From NCBI GenBank assembly GCA_001599815.1, contig BCIA01000007.1, positions 868,001-932,000 of the forward strand: a stretch of DNA of 64,000 nucleotides, given 5' to 3'. A program made the translations under genes and the position numbers. Shown in pieces: positions 1-11,159 of the stretch. This DNA is from Furcasterigmium furcatum (taxonomy: Eukaryota; Ascomycota; Sordariomycetes; Glomerellales; Plectosphaerellaceae). Every line of letters starts with the position of its first letter. Position 1 is the stretch's first letter. The notes beneath the pieces were generated by a model. It ran no database searches, was not told the DNA's origin, and saw nothing but the letters and a program-made list of their open reading frames with translations.

Positions 1-3000
1 GAGAAAAACAGTCTCCACGGCGAGGTTGCGAAGATTTCCAGCCAATTGTCCCTCGCCTCGGAGAGGTACGACATGCTTCAATCAAACTTTGTTGCACTTC
101 AGCACGAGAACAAGGAACTTCAGAAGCGAAGTCAGAATATGTCGGAGTCTGCTGCAAAGCAGGATATCCGTACACAGCAGGTGGTAGAAGAGCTGGTTGA
201 GGCTCGTGGTCTTGTGGAAAGCATGCGCAACGAGTCGGCCAATCTCAAGGCAGAGAAGGAGCTGTGGCGGACTATTCACGACCGACTCAACAAAGACAAC
301 GAGGGTCTCGTTGAGGAGAAGGCTCGCCTCAATAGTCTGCTGGCCACTCAGCAGTCGCTTCAAAATGAACGCGACATCTCCGATTCGGAAAGCCGACGAA
401 AGTCGCAAGCCAAGATCGATGCTCTCGAGACCGAGCTCGCAGACGCCAAACGCAAGCTTTCGGAGGAGGTCGAAGAAGGCAAGAAGCTTCAATTGCGCAA
501 GGAATTCGATGCCAGGGAGTCTCAGAAGCGCATTGACGAGCTCTCCACCAACCTCAGTCAAATCCGCGAGGAGCATGTTGCTGTCAAGACCAGCCGAGAT
601 CACCTGCAGTCCCGCGTCGACGAGCTCACGATCGAACTCCGGAGCGCGGAGGAGCGGTACGGCCGCCTGCAACCTCGTCCCACCCCTCGCCCCGGTACCG
701 CCGCCGAGACTTCTCAGGCTGATCAGGACAACGAGGCTGAGCTGCGTGAGCTTATCAATGAGGTCGCGGACCTCAAACGCGATCTTGACCTCGCCAAGAC
801 CCACCTGGAGAACGCGAAGGAGCAGGCCGATCAGTACAAGCAGCTCAGCGAGCAGAACGAGGAGGCTTTATCCGACTTCACCTCCTCTCAGGAGGAGTAC
901 AGGCAGGAAATGGAGTCCATCGTCAGCACCAAGGACGCCAGGATCAAGGAGCTCGAACAGCGCATCGAGGACGTTTCCTCCGAGTTGAGCAACTCCAACA
1001 AGGAGCTTTCGAACCTCAGGGACTCGCAAGGCGAGGTCGCGCGCAGATTCGAGGATGAGAAGCAGATCCTGCAGGAAGAACTCACTCGGCTGAAGGATGA
1101 TGCCGATCGATACTCGGAGGCGGCCAAGTTTCACCAAACAGACCTCCGTGCTCAGCTGGAACTCACCAACCAGGCGCAGCAAGACTACGAGCAGGAGCTT
1201 GTCAAGCATGCGGAAGCTGCCAAGCAGGCCCAGCAGCTGCGCGCCGATTACAACGAGCTGAAGAACCAGTCGGCTACCTTAAGGGCTGACGCGGAAGCCG
1301 CCAAGGTCGCTCTCGCACAGAGCGAAGGTTCTTGGGAAGACAGGCGCCAGCAGCTGGAGCAGGAGATCTCCGAGCTCAAGACCAGGCGCGACGATGCCAA
1401 TGCCCAAAACAAGCTTCTTCACCAGCAACTGGAGAGCATTACGTCTCAATTCTCCTCACTCAAGCAGAACCGCACGGCCGCCGACCCGAACGATGCTGTC
1501 GCGGAGGCGGCGTCGCTTGGCAGTGCTGCAGATGGTCTCCGAGAGCTCAACTCTTATCTGCAACGCGAGAAGGACATCTTGGAAGTGCAGTACGACCTCA
1601 AGGTGCAGGAATCCAAACGTCTTCAGCAGCAGCTCAACTACGCCCAGAGCCAACTCGAAGAAGCTCGCCTCAAGCTTGATCAAGAACGCAGGGCCCACGC
1701 GGACAGTGGTCAGGGTTCTCTCGGCCACAAAGATTTGATGGAGAAGCTCCATGAGCTGAACCTTTACCGGGAGAGCAGCGCCACACTGCGCGCCGAGCTT
1801 ACCCAGGCAAGAGCCCAGATCGCCGAAAAGACGGCCAAGATCGAGGAGCTGGGCGGCAAAGTGCAGCCCCTGGAAGCCAAGATCGAGGAGGTCGAGACGC
1901 ACAAGGGCTTCTTGGAAGAGGAGCTCAAGCAGATCCAGGAGGACCGCGACCGCTGGCAGAAGCGCACTGAGGGCATCCTCACCAAGTATGGCCGTGTCGA
2001 TCCTGCGGAGATGGATCAGCTGAAGCAGACGATCACGGAACTCGAGAAGGAGCGAGACACCCTGAAGGAAGCCGATGGGGCTCTCAAGACTCAGCTTGAG
2101 GGGTCCAAGGCTGAGCTTGAGGAGTCCAAGGCGGCTCGGGAAACGCTCAAGGCAAGACTGGGCGAACAATTCAAGGCCAGATCGAAGCAGCTCAGTGCCG
2201 AGAAGGCCCAGGCTATTCAGGAGAAAAAGGAACTGGAGGAGCAGCTCGCCAAGACGACGGCGGATTTGGAGGCTGCGAAGAGCGGTCTCGAGAAGGCGGC
2301 TACCTCAAACGGCGCAGATGCGGAGTTGGGACAGCTCCGTGACCAGGTTGCGACGCTGACTGGCGAACGGGACAACATCAGCAAACAGCTGGAGACTGCC
2401 ACCAGCGAGAACTCGGGCTATGCCCAACAAGTCCAGAACTTCCAGCAGGAAATTCAGAGGCTGCAACAACAAGCCCAGGCGACGACTCAGACGCCTGCCC
2501 TGGCCGCTGGGCAAGCCCCTGATTCTGCGCCTGCGTTGGTCGTCAGCCAACTCGAGCAGCAAATTGGTGAACTGCGACAACAGGTTGATATCATGACGGC
2601 CGCCAAGACAACCCTGGAGCAAGAACTTGACAACGTTCGTTCACAGCTTCAAACAGCAACAACGGAGCGTGATGAGGCCATCAAGAAGGCGGAGTCCATC
2701 GGAACAGCCCCTACACAAGAGCCGTCCGCCGAGAACAACAACAACGAGGCTCCACAGCCGGCGCCTACCCTCTCCGACGAGGAACGCGCAGCGCTTCAAG
2801 AGAAGGTCGCCGTGGCTGAAGGTCGTGTTGCGGAGGTTGAAGCCAAGATCCAGGAGATTGAGAACAACATGACGCAGACCCTCAAGGAGCGGTCCGACAA
2901 GATGAGGAATGCTCTCAATGACAAGCTTCGCCAAGAACGAGTCAAGTTGGATCAGGAGTTCAACACCCGACTGGAGCAGGAGAAGGTCATTTGGAAGGCA

Positions 3001-4128
3001 GAGAATCCGACTGCCACCCCCGCCCCAGCATCTGCTCCAGAGCAGCCCGCCGTTTCGACACCGGTGAAGCAGCAATTCGATCAAGGCCCGAGCACGCCGA
3101 CCACCGGCACACCGGCTTTCGGAGGCGACCCTGCCTCTGTTTCCGACGGCGATGTTCGCAAACTTCTGGCGACCCACCCTACAGCTAAGAGCATCTTTAC
3201 GGCGAACCTGAAGAAGAAGGTTGAAGAGCAGTCGGCAAAGGCTGAGGTCAGCCTGAAGGCCGAGTACGAGAAGAAGATCTCGGCCGCCCGGGAGGAAGGT
3301 CAAATGCTCGCCTCCAAGAAATCAGCATTGCAACTCTCTATGAGGGAGAACAACTTGAGGGGTGCGAACGCCAAGCTTGAAGTCGTCAAGCAAGCAGCAG
3401 AGAAGACTCCGGAAAGGCCAGTTGGAGAGGTATGGGAAGAGGCCAAGGTCGCGAAGCCTCCTCCTGCTCCTGCTCCTGCTGCGCAGGCAACTCCTGGCCG
3501 TGCTCCAATGGCTGCTCAAGTCGGAACACCGGCCAATGCTCCAGCTACTCCAGCTCCAGCGGCTCCCGCGCAACCAGCTGGTGAGTACTCTTCCCTTTTG
3601 AAAGCTTTTTCAACCAGTCACTTACCCAGAATAGCAACTGTCCCAACGCCCGCGACACCGGCCGCCCAACAAGCCCAACCAGCTCCATCCGCAGAGGCCG
3701 CAACCGAGAAGCAGGGCGAGGCAGCATCGACCACACCAGCCGCGAACCCCTTCGCGGCGGCAGCGAACAATTCCACTGCGTCGGGCAATCCCTTTGCCCA
3801 AGCCCAATCGGCCCAGGTGCTGTCGGGACCAAAGGCAGCTGGTCCTTCGCAGCAACAAGCACAGCCGAACCAACGCAGCGGCATCCCCCAACCTGGCCGA
3901 GGTGGAGGTGCGGGCAGAGGACGTGGAGGAACCTACCAGCCTCCTGCGAGCCGAATCCCAGGCGCAGGTCAAAGCGAGCGTGGAGGACATGCAGGAAGGG
4001 GTCGTGGCCGCGGTGGGCATGCTGCGAACCTGAACCCTGGTGCGACAGATTTCCAACCTGGCAACAAGAGACCAAGAGGAGATTCGGAGGTGGGAGGAGG
4101 AGCCAAGAGGGCAAGGGGCAACCACTAG
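1..4128 (+). CDS. Tpr/Mlp1-like nuclear pore basket protein, 5' truncated by window
   Basis: Mlp1/Tpr proteins form the nuclear basket of the nuclear pore and act in mRNA quality control and export. The frame is open from base 1 with no ATG near the edge, so the gene begins upstream of the window. The visible 1357 residues are almost continuous heptad coiled coil up to about base 3000. The stretch encoded at about 1750-2070 carries the Tpr/MLP1/MLP2 signature, including RWQKRTEGILTKYGRVDP. The tail is Ala/Pro-rich, then Gly/Arg-rich (RGRGRGG) and basic, as in other fungal Mlp1 C-termini. One intron is likely at 3581-3634 (GTGAGT to AATAG, 54 nt, in frame); splicing it joins QPA to A-TVPTP. 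The stop is TAG at 4126-4128. Family call is firm; the Mlp1 versus Tpr name is a matter of convention. Confidence 0.88.
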   Translation, partial: EKNSLHGEVAKISSQLSLASERYDMLQSNFVALQHENKELQKRSQNMSESAAKQDIRTQQVVEELVEARGLVESMRNESANLKAEKELWRTIHDRLNKDNEGLVEEKARLNSLLATQQSLQNERDISDSESRRKSQAKIDALETELADAKRKLSEEVEEGKKLQLRKEFDARESQKRIDELSTNLSQIREEHVAVKTSRDHLQSRVDELTIELRSAEERYGRLQPRPTPRPGTAAETSQADQDNEAELRELINEVADLKRDLDLAKTHLENAKEQADQYKQLSEQNEEALSDFTSSQEEYRQEMESIVSTKDARIKELEQRIEDVSSELSNSNKELSNLRDSQGEVARRFEDEKQILQEELTRLKDDADRYSEAAKFHQTDLRAQLELTNQAQQDYEQELVKHAEAAKQAQQLRADYNELKNQSATLRADAEAAKVALAQSEGSWEDRRQQLEQEISELKTRRDDANAQNKLLHQQLESITSQFSSLKQNRTAADPNDAVAEAASLGSAADGLRELNSYLQREKDILEVQYDLKVQESKRLQQQLNYAQSQLEEARLKLDQERRAHADSGQGSLGHKDLMEKLHELNLYRESSATLRAELTQARAQIAEKTAKIEELGGKVQPLEAKIEEVETHKGFLEEELKQIQEDRDRWQKRTEGILTKYGRVDPAEMDQLKQTITELEKERDTLKEADGALKTQLEGSKAELEESKAARETLKARLGEQFKARSKQLSAEKAQAIQEKKELEEQLAKTTADLEAAKSGLEKAATSNGADAELGQLRDQVATLTGERDNISKQLETATSENSGYAQQVQNFQQEIQRLQQQAQATTQTPALAAGQAPDSAPALVVSQLEQQIGELRQQVDIMTAAKTTLEQELDNVRSQLQTATTERDEAIKKAESIGTAPTQEPSAENNNNEAPQPAPTLSDEERAALQEKVAVAEGRVAEVEAKIQEIENNMTQTLKERSDKMRNALNDKLRQERVKLDQEFNTRLEQEKVIWKAENPTATPAPASAPEQPAVSTPVKQQFDQGPSTPTTGTPAFGGDPASVSDGDVRKLLATHPTAKSIFTANLKKKVEEQSAKAEVSLKAEYEKKISAAREEGQMLASKKSALQLSMRENNLRGANAKLEVVKQAAEKTPERPVGEVWEEAKVAKPPPAPAPAAQATPGRAPMAAQVGTPANAPATPAPAAPAQPAGEYSSLLKAFSTSHLPRIATVPTPATPAAQQAQPAPSAEAATEKQGEAASTTPAANPFAAAANNSTASGNPFAQAQSAQVLSGPKAAGPSQQQAQPNQRSGIPQPGRGGGAGRGRGGTYQPPASRIPGAGQSERGGHAGRGRGRGGHAANLNPGATDFQPGNKRPRGDSEVGGGAKRARGNH

Positions 4129-4575
4129 GAGGGTGGCCCAGTCGAGTAGGAGACGGGGCCAAGTGAAGAATGTACGGGGACACGGGTTTTTTTTCTTCTG
4201 GCACTGCGTGTACAACAAACATCGATGGGTCGGTATGGCATGGCACTGATCTGGCTGATCAGACCGAGGGAAACAATCATCCAGGTGGAGAAAAGCTCCA
4301 TCGGCGAGCATGCGTACTCTAGACGGATGTCCAGACAAATCATTTTCATTGTGTGTATCACTGAGAGCGTCCAAAAAGTGATGTTCGTTACTGTGCTAAG
4401 TTGCTGTGCTAACAGAGGGCCAACGCTCATCTTGATTCCGTGTCATCGGGAAAGGGGTTCATCTACATTCAAGTGCGCAGTCGAATCGAAACGTCTGCCA
4501 CGGCCAGCTGTTGTTTCACCCCTTCACCAACAGATCAACAACGGACGCATTGCCCAAGGGCCAGGCAACAACACC
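4129..4575. other. Convergent intergenic region
   Basis: This stretch lies between the stop of the nucleoporin gene and the stop of the esterase gene on the opposite strand. It should hold both 3' untranslated regions. It includes a T8 run near 4187. I see no gene in it; a long plus-strand open frame through here continues antisense into the esterase and is not credible. Confidence 0.7.
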
Positions 4576-5973
4576 CTAACTCAGGTTGGGGACGGTCCAA
4601 GGCGCCCAGGTGTTGAGGTTGAAGCCCGAGTGGGTGGCCTCGGTCCTGTAGATGTTGGTGTTGCCGGAGCCCGAGCCGAGGAGGAACTTGCCGATGAACG
4701 CGGTCAGCTCGGAGCCCTGCTTGGCGCTCGGGAACGAGCAGTGCTGGTTCCCGCCGACCTGGCTGTAGCCGAAGCGGTCGAGTGCGCCGAGGGCCTCCCA
4801 CTGCTTCCGGGCGGCGCCCATGCAGCCGTAGGTGGACGTGCGGCCGAGCCACTCCATGTCCGAGTTCTCCATGATGTAGACGGGGCGCGGGGCGATGAGG
4901 CCGGCGAGCATGTGGTGGTCGAAGGGGAGGGAGTTTACGTTGTTCACGTACGAGTTGAACGCCGGGCCGAGCCAGACGTTCTCGGTGATGATCTGGGAGG
5001 CGGTCTGGACGTTGGCGCCCTGGGAGCGCTGCCAGTCGGAGATGCGCCAGCAGGCGGAGCCGCCGGAGCCGGACTCCTGGGGGAGGGTGAGGGCGATGCG
5101 CGGCTCGAGGGCGCCGGCGACGAGGGCGCCCTTGCCGTTGCGGGAGCAGCCGGTGACGCCGACGCGGGCGGGGTCGATGCCGACGGAGGGGGTGCGCTCG
5201 AGGGCGTCGATGATGCGGCTCACGCCCCAGGCCCAGGCGACCATGGCGCCGGCGCTGTGGGAGGCGCCGTAGAGGGTGTAGAACCTGCCCTGGCCGCGGG
5301 AGCCGCTGTTGACCTGGGCGGCGATGTCGGCGACGTTGAAGTTGATGGTCGCGACGCCGGAGGGGACGGGGATGCTGGCGAAGTCGAAGGCGATGATGGC
5401 CGGGACGTTGTTTCCGGAGGGCTTGTTGATGGTGACGGAGAAGGAGATGGACCTGCCATTGTCCGAGACCGTGATGGACAGGGTGTTGCCGGAGTAGGAT
5501 GCCGTGACGGACTGGGGGGGAGGAGGCAGCTGGCCGAGGGAGTATGTCTGGAGGAGCTGGCTCATCTCGCGTTGACGACAGGTCCAGTCGGCACGGGAGG
5601 TGACGCGCTGGCCATTGTGGAAGGTGAAGGGGTCCGGGAGGTTGGAGTTAGAAGATCCCAGACCAGAGGGAGTGCTGGGACAGGTGCCAGGGTTGGGGGT
5701 GCTAGTCGGGTTGCTTCCAGTCGAAGTAGTCGTCGTCGTCGTGAGGGTCGTTGTTGGTGGTGGAGGAGGGGGGAGTGTCGTCGTCGGCGGCGTGGGAGGT
5801 CCGCCGCCTGGGATACACTGGTGATACCAGGGGTTCAGGATGCTGCAGTGATAGCCGGAGACACAGGTCGTTGCGCCGGTCCAGCCATTACCACCACACT
5901 GGCCCCATGGTCCTGACTGAGCAGCCGCCGAGGCGGCAAAGGACGCGAGCAGGGCGATGACGGAGGACTTCAT
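4576..5973 (-). CDS. Secreted CBM1-CE15 glucuronoyl methylesterase
   Basis: Family CE15 esterases cleave the ester between 4-O-methyl-glucuronic acid of xylan and lignin alcohols, helping to separate hemicellulose from lignin outside the cell. The ATG at 5973 gives a 465-residue intronless protein beginning with a signal peptide (MKSSVIALLASFAASAAAQ). Next comes a fungal CBM1 cellulose-binding module (about residues 19-55; GPWGQCGG and six Cys), then a Pro/Thr linker to about residue 95, then the CE15 domain. The nucleophile is Ser277 in GCSRNGKG, with Glu300 (LPQES) and His411 (NQHCS) as probable triad partners. Length and order match Trichoderma Cip2. A longer reading from a GTG codon would put seven residues before the signal peptide and is not favoured. 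Expected to be induced on plant cell wall; see the XlnR-type site upstream. Confidence 0.95.
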   Translation of the reverse strand: MKSSVIALLASFAASAAAQSGPWGQCGGNGWTGATTCVSGYHCSILNPWYHQCIPGGGPPTPPTTTLPPPPPPTTTLTTTTTTSTGSNPTSTPNPGTCPSTPSGLGSSNSNLPDPFTFHNGQRVTSRADWTCRQREMSQLLQTYSLGQLPPPPQSVTASYSGNTLSITVSDNGRSISFSVTINKPSGNNVPAIIAFDFASIPVPSGVATINFNVADIAAQVNSGSRGQGRFYTLYGASHSAGAMVAWAWGVSRIIDALERTPSVGIDPARVGVTGCSRNGKGALVAGALEPRIALTLPQESGSGGSACWRISDWQRSQGANVQTASQIITENVWLGPAFNSYVNNVNSLPFDHHMLAGLIAPRPVYIMENSDMEWLGRTSTYGCMGAARKQWEALGALDRFGYSQVGGNQHCSFPSAKQGSELTAFIGKFLLGSGSGNTNIYRTEATHSGFNLNTWAPWTVPNLS

Positions 5974-6046
5974 GTCTGGAGGCTTGAGTTGCACGAGGTC
6001 TGTGTTAGTCTATGGATCACGGCACTTCCAGCTCATGGCATCTCTC

Positions 6047-6054
6047 TATTTATG
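6047..6054 (-). promoter_or_regulatory. TATA-like element of the CE15 esterase gene
   Basis: On the minus strand the sequence reads CATAAATA about 75 bases upstream of the esterase ATG. That is a plausible core promoter spacing for a filamentous fungus. It is assigned by motif and position only. Confidence 0.45.
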
Positions 6055-6226
6055 CGTTTCTCCCAGTCATCCCGACTACTGGATGGCCTGCCACGGAGAC
6101 AAGACGAGTCCGTGAAACAAATCAGAAGAGGAGGTGATGTTGACTTCTGGTTACATTCATTTGGATAATGAGCCGCCTAAGTGTCGTCGGTCATGATGTC
6201 GAGACAAGCAGTCACGCGTCGTATTA

Positions 6227-6233
6227 GGCTAAA
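6227..6233 (+). promoter_or_regulatory. XlnR/Xyr1-type GGCTAAA site upstream of the esterase
   Basis: GGCTAAA matches the published binding consensus of the (hemi)cellulase activator XlnR/Xyr1. It lies about 250 bases upstream of the CE15 esterase start, a usual distance for functional sites. The motif is short and can occur by chance; its support comes from the kind of gene it precedes. Confidence 0.45.
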
Positions 6234-8247
6234 TCAGCCAGGCTCACGCCACGACCTATGTTCCCATGCCGCTTCTTGGCAACAGAGCTTGACGGAGTAT
6301 TGCCTGTCTTCAGAATTCGTCCGCGTCAGGGCTCACGAACGCAGTGGATGCGCGATTCCATACTCGTGTTGAAGGGAGGGACAATCCCATGCATCAATAC
6401 TTCACTGAGACTCAGCCAGTGCTGACACCTTTCCACAGAGTTTACCCGAAGACATCAAGGAGTTGACTCCGCAATGACCCAAAATAGTCCTGTGCGACTG
6501 ATCTTAAAACGCCAACTAAGCCCTGAAGACAAGAGGTTGCCATATTTTCCCTCGCTTTCCCCTCCTCGACATATCAGACTGGCTTCGCCAAGGCGCATCA
6601 TCCGGATCTTCAGCTGGCCATCTTCTTCATCTACGCCAGAGCTCCCAATTCCCCACCACGAAGGATTCGGAGAATATGCTGGTAGCACAAATCAAATGCC
6701 GTGTCAGTGCTTCCAGAGTGCGCCAAGTATGCCGGCTCCGGACGAACGGGTACGACGTGGTGGGCGTCCCATCACTCAATGTAGCCTCACGGAGGCTCGG
6801 CTCCGAATTCGCTCCTATTACCCGGGCATGATTGAGTGATCCACCCGAGATACATGCCCCGGAATTCCGGGCTGAATCGGGAAGACGCGACACTCCTTCT
6901 GGCAGGAGGCGCGCGAGGAGCCGGGCACCCAGAGTCCAACATCGACGACATGTGCTGATGGACAATGGGGAGGAGGTAGGCGAGAGAACTTGGAAGACAT
7001 GGCCCCCAAAGTCTTGAACAAGATCATGCTTGCCAAGGCTGCGGATCCTGATGGATCTAGGAGAAGAGAAAACTTGCTGATCCGGTGATGTTGGCTGATG
7101 CGCGCAAGAGGGTCGCGGAAAAGATGGCCCCTTTGGAGCGGCCATGTCAAGCAATACACGTCAAATAAAGCCTAAGAAGGTCAAGATGACCTCTCTTTTA
7201 ACGTCAAGAAATTCACATGGCCTCCTTCTTAATTCTAAGAGATCGAGATATCCTCTTACTCGATTACAGATACTTCAAGGGCAACAAACCTGGATGGCAT
7301 CATGGCTGAGACGGCCATGTTTTCTATGACGCTCTTGACACGCTAATTGGCATCTCTGACCTTTTACGGAGTCAACCGTGCTCGAGGCGCTACTAACGTC
7401 CTCGAGGAGAACACTTCATGTAATACAAGAAGTGGCCTACAGGCGGGGAACAAGATCTATGGAAGATGATTCAACTGGGAAACGAGCTCGACTGCCATGA
7501 CAGGGTGGGATGGGAGGAAAGGAAAACACGCAGACTTGGTCACTTGACGATGGAGCGGATGACTTTCCGGGTCTAGACATATGGGTTGCGGAATTCCTCT
7601 GTCGCAACGAGTCAGTACTTGGGCGCCAACAACAGCCTCGGTTCTCTCCAGAAGCCACGCGCGGCTGTTCCGATGCCGTAAATAGACGAGAAGGGGATCC
7701 GGGTTGTGCCACATAAGGCTGGCCGGCTCCATTTCTGGAAGTCTAGCCACCACATGGTCCGGGTGAAATTCCTCCGTCCTCGGCCGAGGAGTCGGGACAG
7801 GGCGCCGCATGAGCCCAAAGAGCCGCGCTGATCGGTCAGCAACGGGGAGAGTCGCGCGACTTTCTCCAGCCCTACGAGGATCTCGGATGACAGAGACCAG
7901 ACTAATACGGCCGTGCTCGACTCGAATTTTGCGCCACATCACGACCCTTACTCTGAAAAGCACTTTTGAGGGCTCTCCGGTGCCGAAAGCTGGCGTGGCC
8001 TCCCTGCCGCGATGCCGAATCCAGCCAAAATAGGGGTAGTCCCGGCGGAGGTGTGGGGCGGCCGGGCCGGCCGCCAAGGGCAGAGATCTTGGATGTGCCG
8101 GACCCCGGAAGAGCACTCGATATATAGATTCCGATCTAATCTCGCCTCATCTTATCTGATCAGGATTTGCATTAAATCTCGTCCTCTCGTCGATCCTCGC
8201 ACGTGAGCTCTGCTTGCTCTAGCGTTTGGCACAAAAGGACCTCCACA

Positions 8248-11014
8248 ATGGCGTCCTACCCAATGAGCCCCGAAAAGGATGACCAGGTCCGGTTTGCCGC
8301 GGTGGATGAGCAAAGCCAGGACTCTACCTCTGAGACTCCCGGCCCGGTTGAGTACAGCGAGAAGAGGCGGAGGTCAGGTCAGTCATCCCGTCTCATGACC
8401 CTGGGCTTCGGTCCCTGACGATCTCCCAATGCAGACGAGTCAAGCGCTCCGAGTCTGGATGTTCTCATGGCCGCCGGCATTGGCTTGAATGACGACGACA
8501 CGGGTCTTCCTTGCCTCACCGTTCGCATGTGGGTGATTGGAATCGCCTTCTGCATTCTTGGAAGCGGGATCAACACATTGTACACCTTCCGCTTCCCAGG
8601 CATCTCCCTCTCGCAGTCCGCCATCCAATTCCTCGCGTACCCGGTCGGGAGGGCCTGGGAGTATGTGATTCCCGACTGGGGTTTCAACTTCAGAGGAAAG
8701 CGCATTTCCCTGAATCCGGGACGGTTCAACTATAAGGTAAGCTACTCAGATCTTCAACCACGCTTCGTTGAAGACTGCCGGCTTACAACTTGTAGGAGAA
8801 CATCCTCATCTACATCCTCGCTAACCTCAGCTTCATGACCCGACTGAGCGCCGATGTTCTCACTGAACAAAGGCACTTTTACGGTCTGAAGGCTGGCTGG
8901 GGGTTTGAGTTGACCATCAGCTTCGCGACCATTATTTTCGGCCTCGCGCTGGCTGGATGTTTCCGAGCTCTGGTTGTTGACCCGGCGGGCTTGGTGTGGC
9001 CGGGCGTCTTGGGCAACACGGCACTCAACCACGCGCTGCATTCCCGAAAAGGAGACAAAGAGAGCACGAAGGAGTCAGTTCATCCGCCCTAATCCTTTTC
9101 GTTTGATGGCATTACTCATGCGGACTTGTAGGAGCCGATGGACCATGTCACGATACAGGTTCTTCATGATCGCCTTCTGCGCTTCCTTCGTCTGGTACTG
9201 GTTCCCTGACCTGATCTTCCCCGCCGTGGGCTACTTCACTTTTATTTGCTGGATAGTTCCCAGCAACATCGTCGTTAATCAAGTGTTCGGCATGAAGAGC
9301 GGCATGGGTCTTCTGCCGCTGACGTTTGACTGTAAGCACCAGTCCAAGACGGCATGATCAGGAGGTGTCACGCTGACGATCACAATGATAGGGAGCCAAA
9401 TCGCGTACATCGGGTCTCCCTTGGTTGTTCCGTCATGGGCGATCCTGAACATTCTTGCTTCGCTCATCTTCTGGATCTACATCGTTTCTCCCGCCATCTA
9501 CTACTCCAACACCTGGTTCTCGGCCCATCTGCCTTTCCAGAGCAACGCCGTCTTCGACAACACGGGGTCGACATACAATGTGTCCAAGGTGATCGATAAA
9601 TCCGACAACTTCTCCTTCAATCTCACCAAGTATGAGGAGTATTCAGAGGTAAATACCGTTGAAGCCTGGTCGTGAAGCAAGGTCCGCTGACTTCGGAGCA
9701 GATCTACCTGCCCGTGACATACGCCCTGAACACCTTCGGTCTCTGCTTCGCCACGCTGTCCTCCCTGTTTGTCTGGCTGTATCTCGAGAAGCGCCACACA
9801 ATCATGTCCATCGCGAAGGCCTCTTCATTCGGGCGCTTCTGGAAATCAGGCGCATCTGTTCGCAAGGGACCCCAGCCTCAATACGGCAGAACACCAACCT
9901 GGTGGTACCTCATTGTCGGCCTGATTGCCATCGCTCTAGGTATTTTCGCTTGTGAATACTATCCGGTCCAACTGCGATGGCACGGGGCGCTGTTCTCCTT
10001 TGCCGTCTCCTTCATCTTCTTCATCCCTGTAAGCTGAGGTCAACCCCAGAGTCGACAAAGACACCGTGCTCAGATGAATCATAGCTCGCCTGGGTCTATG
10101 CCACCACCAACGTCAAGATCCAGACGGAAATCCTGTGCCGCATCATCGCGGGATATGTATACGAGGGGAAGGTCCTTGCCAACATCTGGTTCTTTGATCT
10201 GGGCTATATCAGCAGCATCAAGGCTCTCGCCTTTGCTCAGGACCTGAAGCTCGGCATCTACTGCAACGTGAGCGAACTCCATTCCACCACGAAGCCCTCC
10301 AAGCTGACATCCATAGATCCCCCCTCGGGAGCTCTTCCTCGTCCAGGCCGTCGGCATCCTCGTCGGCACACTGACCCAGGTCGCCGTCGTCAACTGGGCG
10401 CTCAACCACATCCCCAACATCTGCACCGAAAAGGCCGCCAACGGCTTCACCTGCCCCTTCTCCCGCACGCACTTCAACACCTCCATGATCTGGGGCGCGG
10501 TCGGGCCCCGTCGCTTCTTCGCCCCCGGTGCCCTCTACAACCCCCTCCTCTGGTTCTTCCTCCTCGGCGCCCTGCTGACCGTTGTCGTCTGGCTGCTGCG
10601 GAAGCATGTCTTCCCTCAGTCCCGCTGGTTCAGCAAGATCCACGTCCCCCTCTTCCTCGGCGGCCTCAACTATATCCCCCCCGCGACGGGCACCAACTAC
10701 GGCAGCTGGGCCATCGTCGGCCTCGTCTTCGGCCTCTGGGTCCGCAGGCGCCAGCATGACTGGTGGAAGCGGTACAACTTCGTCCTCAGCTCGGCGCTCG
10801 ACTGCTCTGTTGCCATCGCTGGCGTCTTCATCTTCTTCACAGTCTTCTACACGGGCGGCGCGGACAACTTCTCCTGGTGGGGGACGGACGTGTACAAGGT
10901 GAGTGGTGAAGATCACACGATGTGGACTTGGCTGACTGCAGCATTCAGAACACGTGCGACTGGAAGGGATGTGCGTATATCAAGACTGCCATTGGAGAGA
11001 CTTTTGGCCCGTGA
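8248..11014 (+). CDS. OPT-family oligopeptide transporter, nine exons
   Basis: OPT transporters import small peptides, glutathione or metal chelates by proton symport at the plasma membrane. Joined exons are 8248-8377, 8435-8736, 8796-9073, 9132-9331, 9392-9648, 9702-10028, 10085-10267, 10317-10898 and 10949-11014; all introns are GT-AG of 49-60 nt and the sum is exactly 774 codons plus stop. Family features include the N-terminal DDTGLPCLTVRMWVIG block (the conserved DDP..P..T.R region), NPG-type segments, many hydrophobic helices, the TYALNTFGL and GGLNYIPPATGTNY segments near the C-terminus, and a final exon NTCDWKGC...FGP. Start context is CCACAATGGC. The model is complete with no defect visible. 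Substrate cannot be told from sequence. Confidence 0.93.
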
Positions 11015-11159
11015 TCGCCAGTTCTCGAGCAAGCAACGACACAGAGTGACCTTAGCAGAGAGGCCGTGGAGTACAGGAGAGTTCCAGGTACATTGCTGCT
11101 TCCACAGCTTTCAAATCAAACCACGCCTTTGTAGATACCACAGACTATACGAAAAGGCC

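Larger units (their letters stand above)
5974..8247. other. Intergenic region, divergent promoters of esterase and OPT genes
   Basis: About 2.3 kb separate two divergently transcribed genes. Open frames here (6474-6839 plus, 6627-7154 minus, 7457-8116 minus) show no family resemblance and no splice-supported extension, so I treat them as chance. The part at about 7140-7400 is noticeably more AT-rich than its surroundings. A TATA-like ATATATAG occurs near 8120, about 130 bases before the transporter ATG. Confidence 0.6.

Noticed and set aside
46..48. TTG as the start of the nucleoporin gene
   Set aside because: The frame is open to base 1 and continues coiled coil; the protein plainly starts outside the window.
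4225..5916. 563-codon plus-strand open frame opposite the CE15 esterase
   Set aside because: It is antisense to a clearly real gene and consists of Gly/Ala/Asp/Val-rich low-complexity sequence produced by the GC-rich codon bias of the esterase.
7457..8116. 219-codon minus-strand frame upstream of the OPT gene
   Set aside because: It overlaps the transporter promoter, has no family resemblance and a Pro/Arg-rich composition typical of chance frames in GC-rich DNA.
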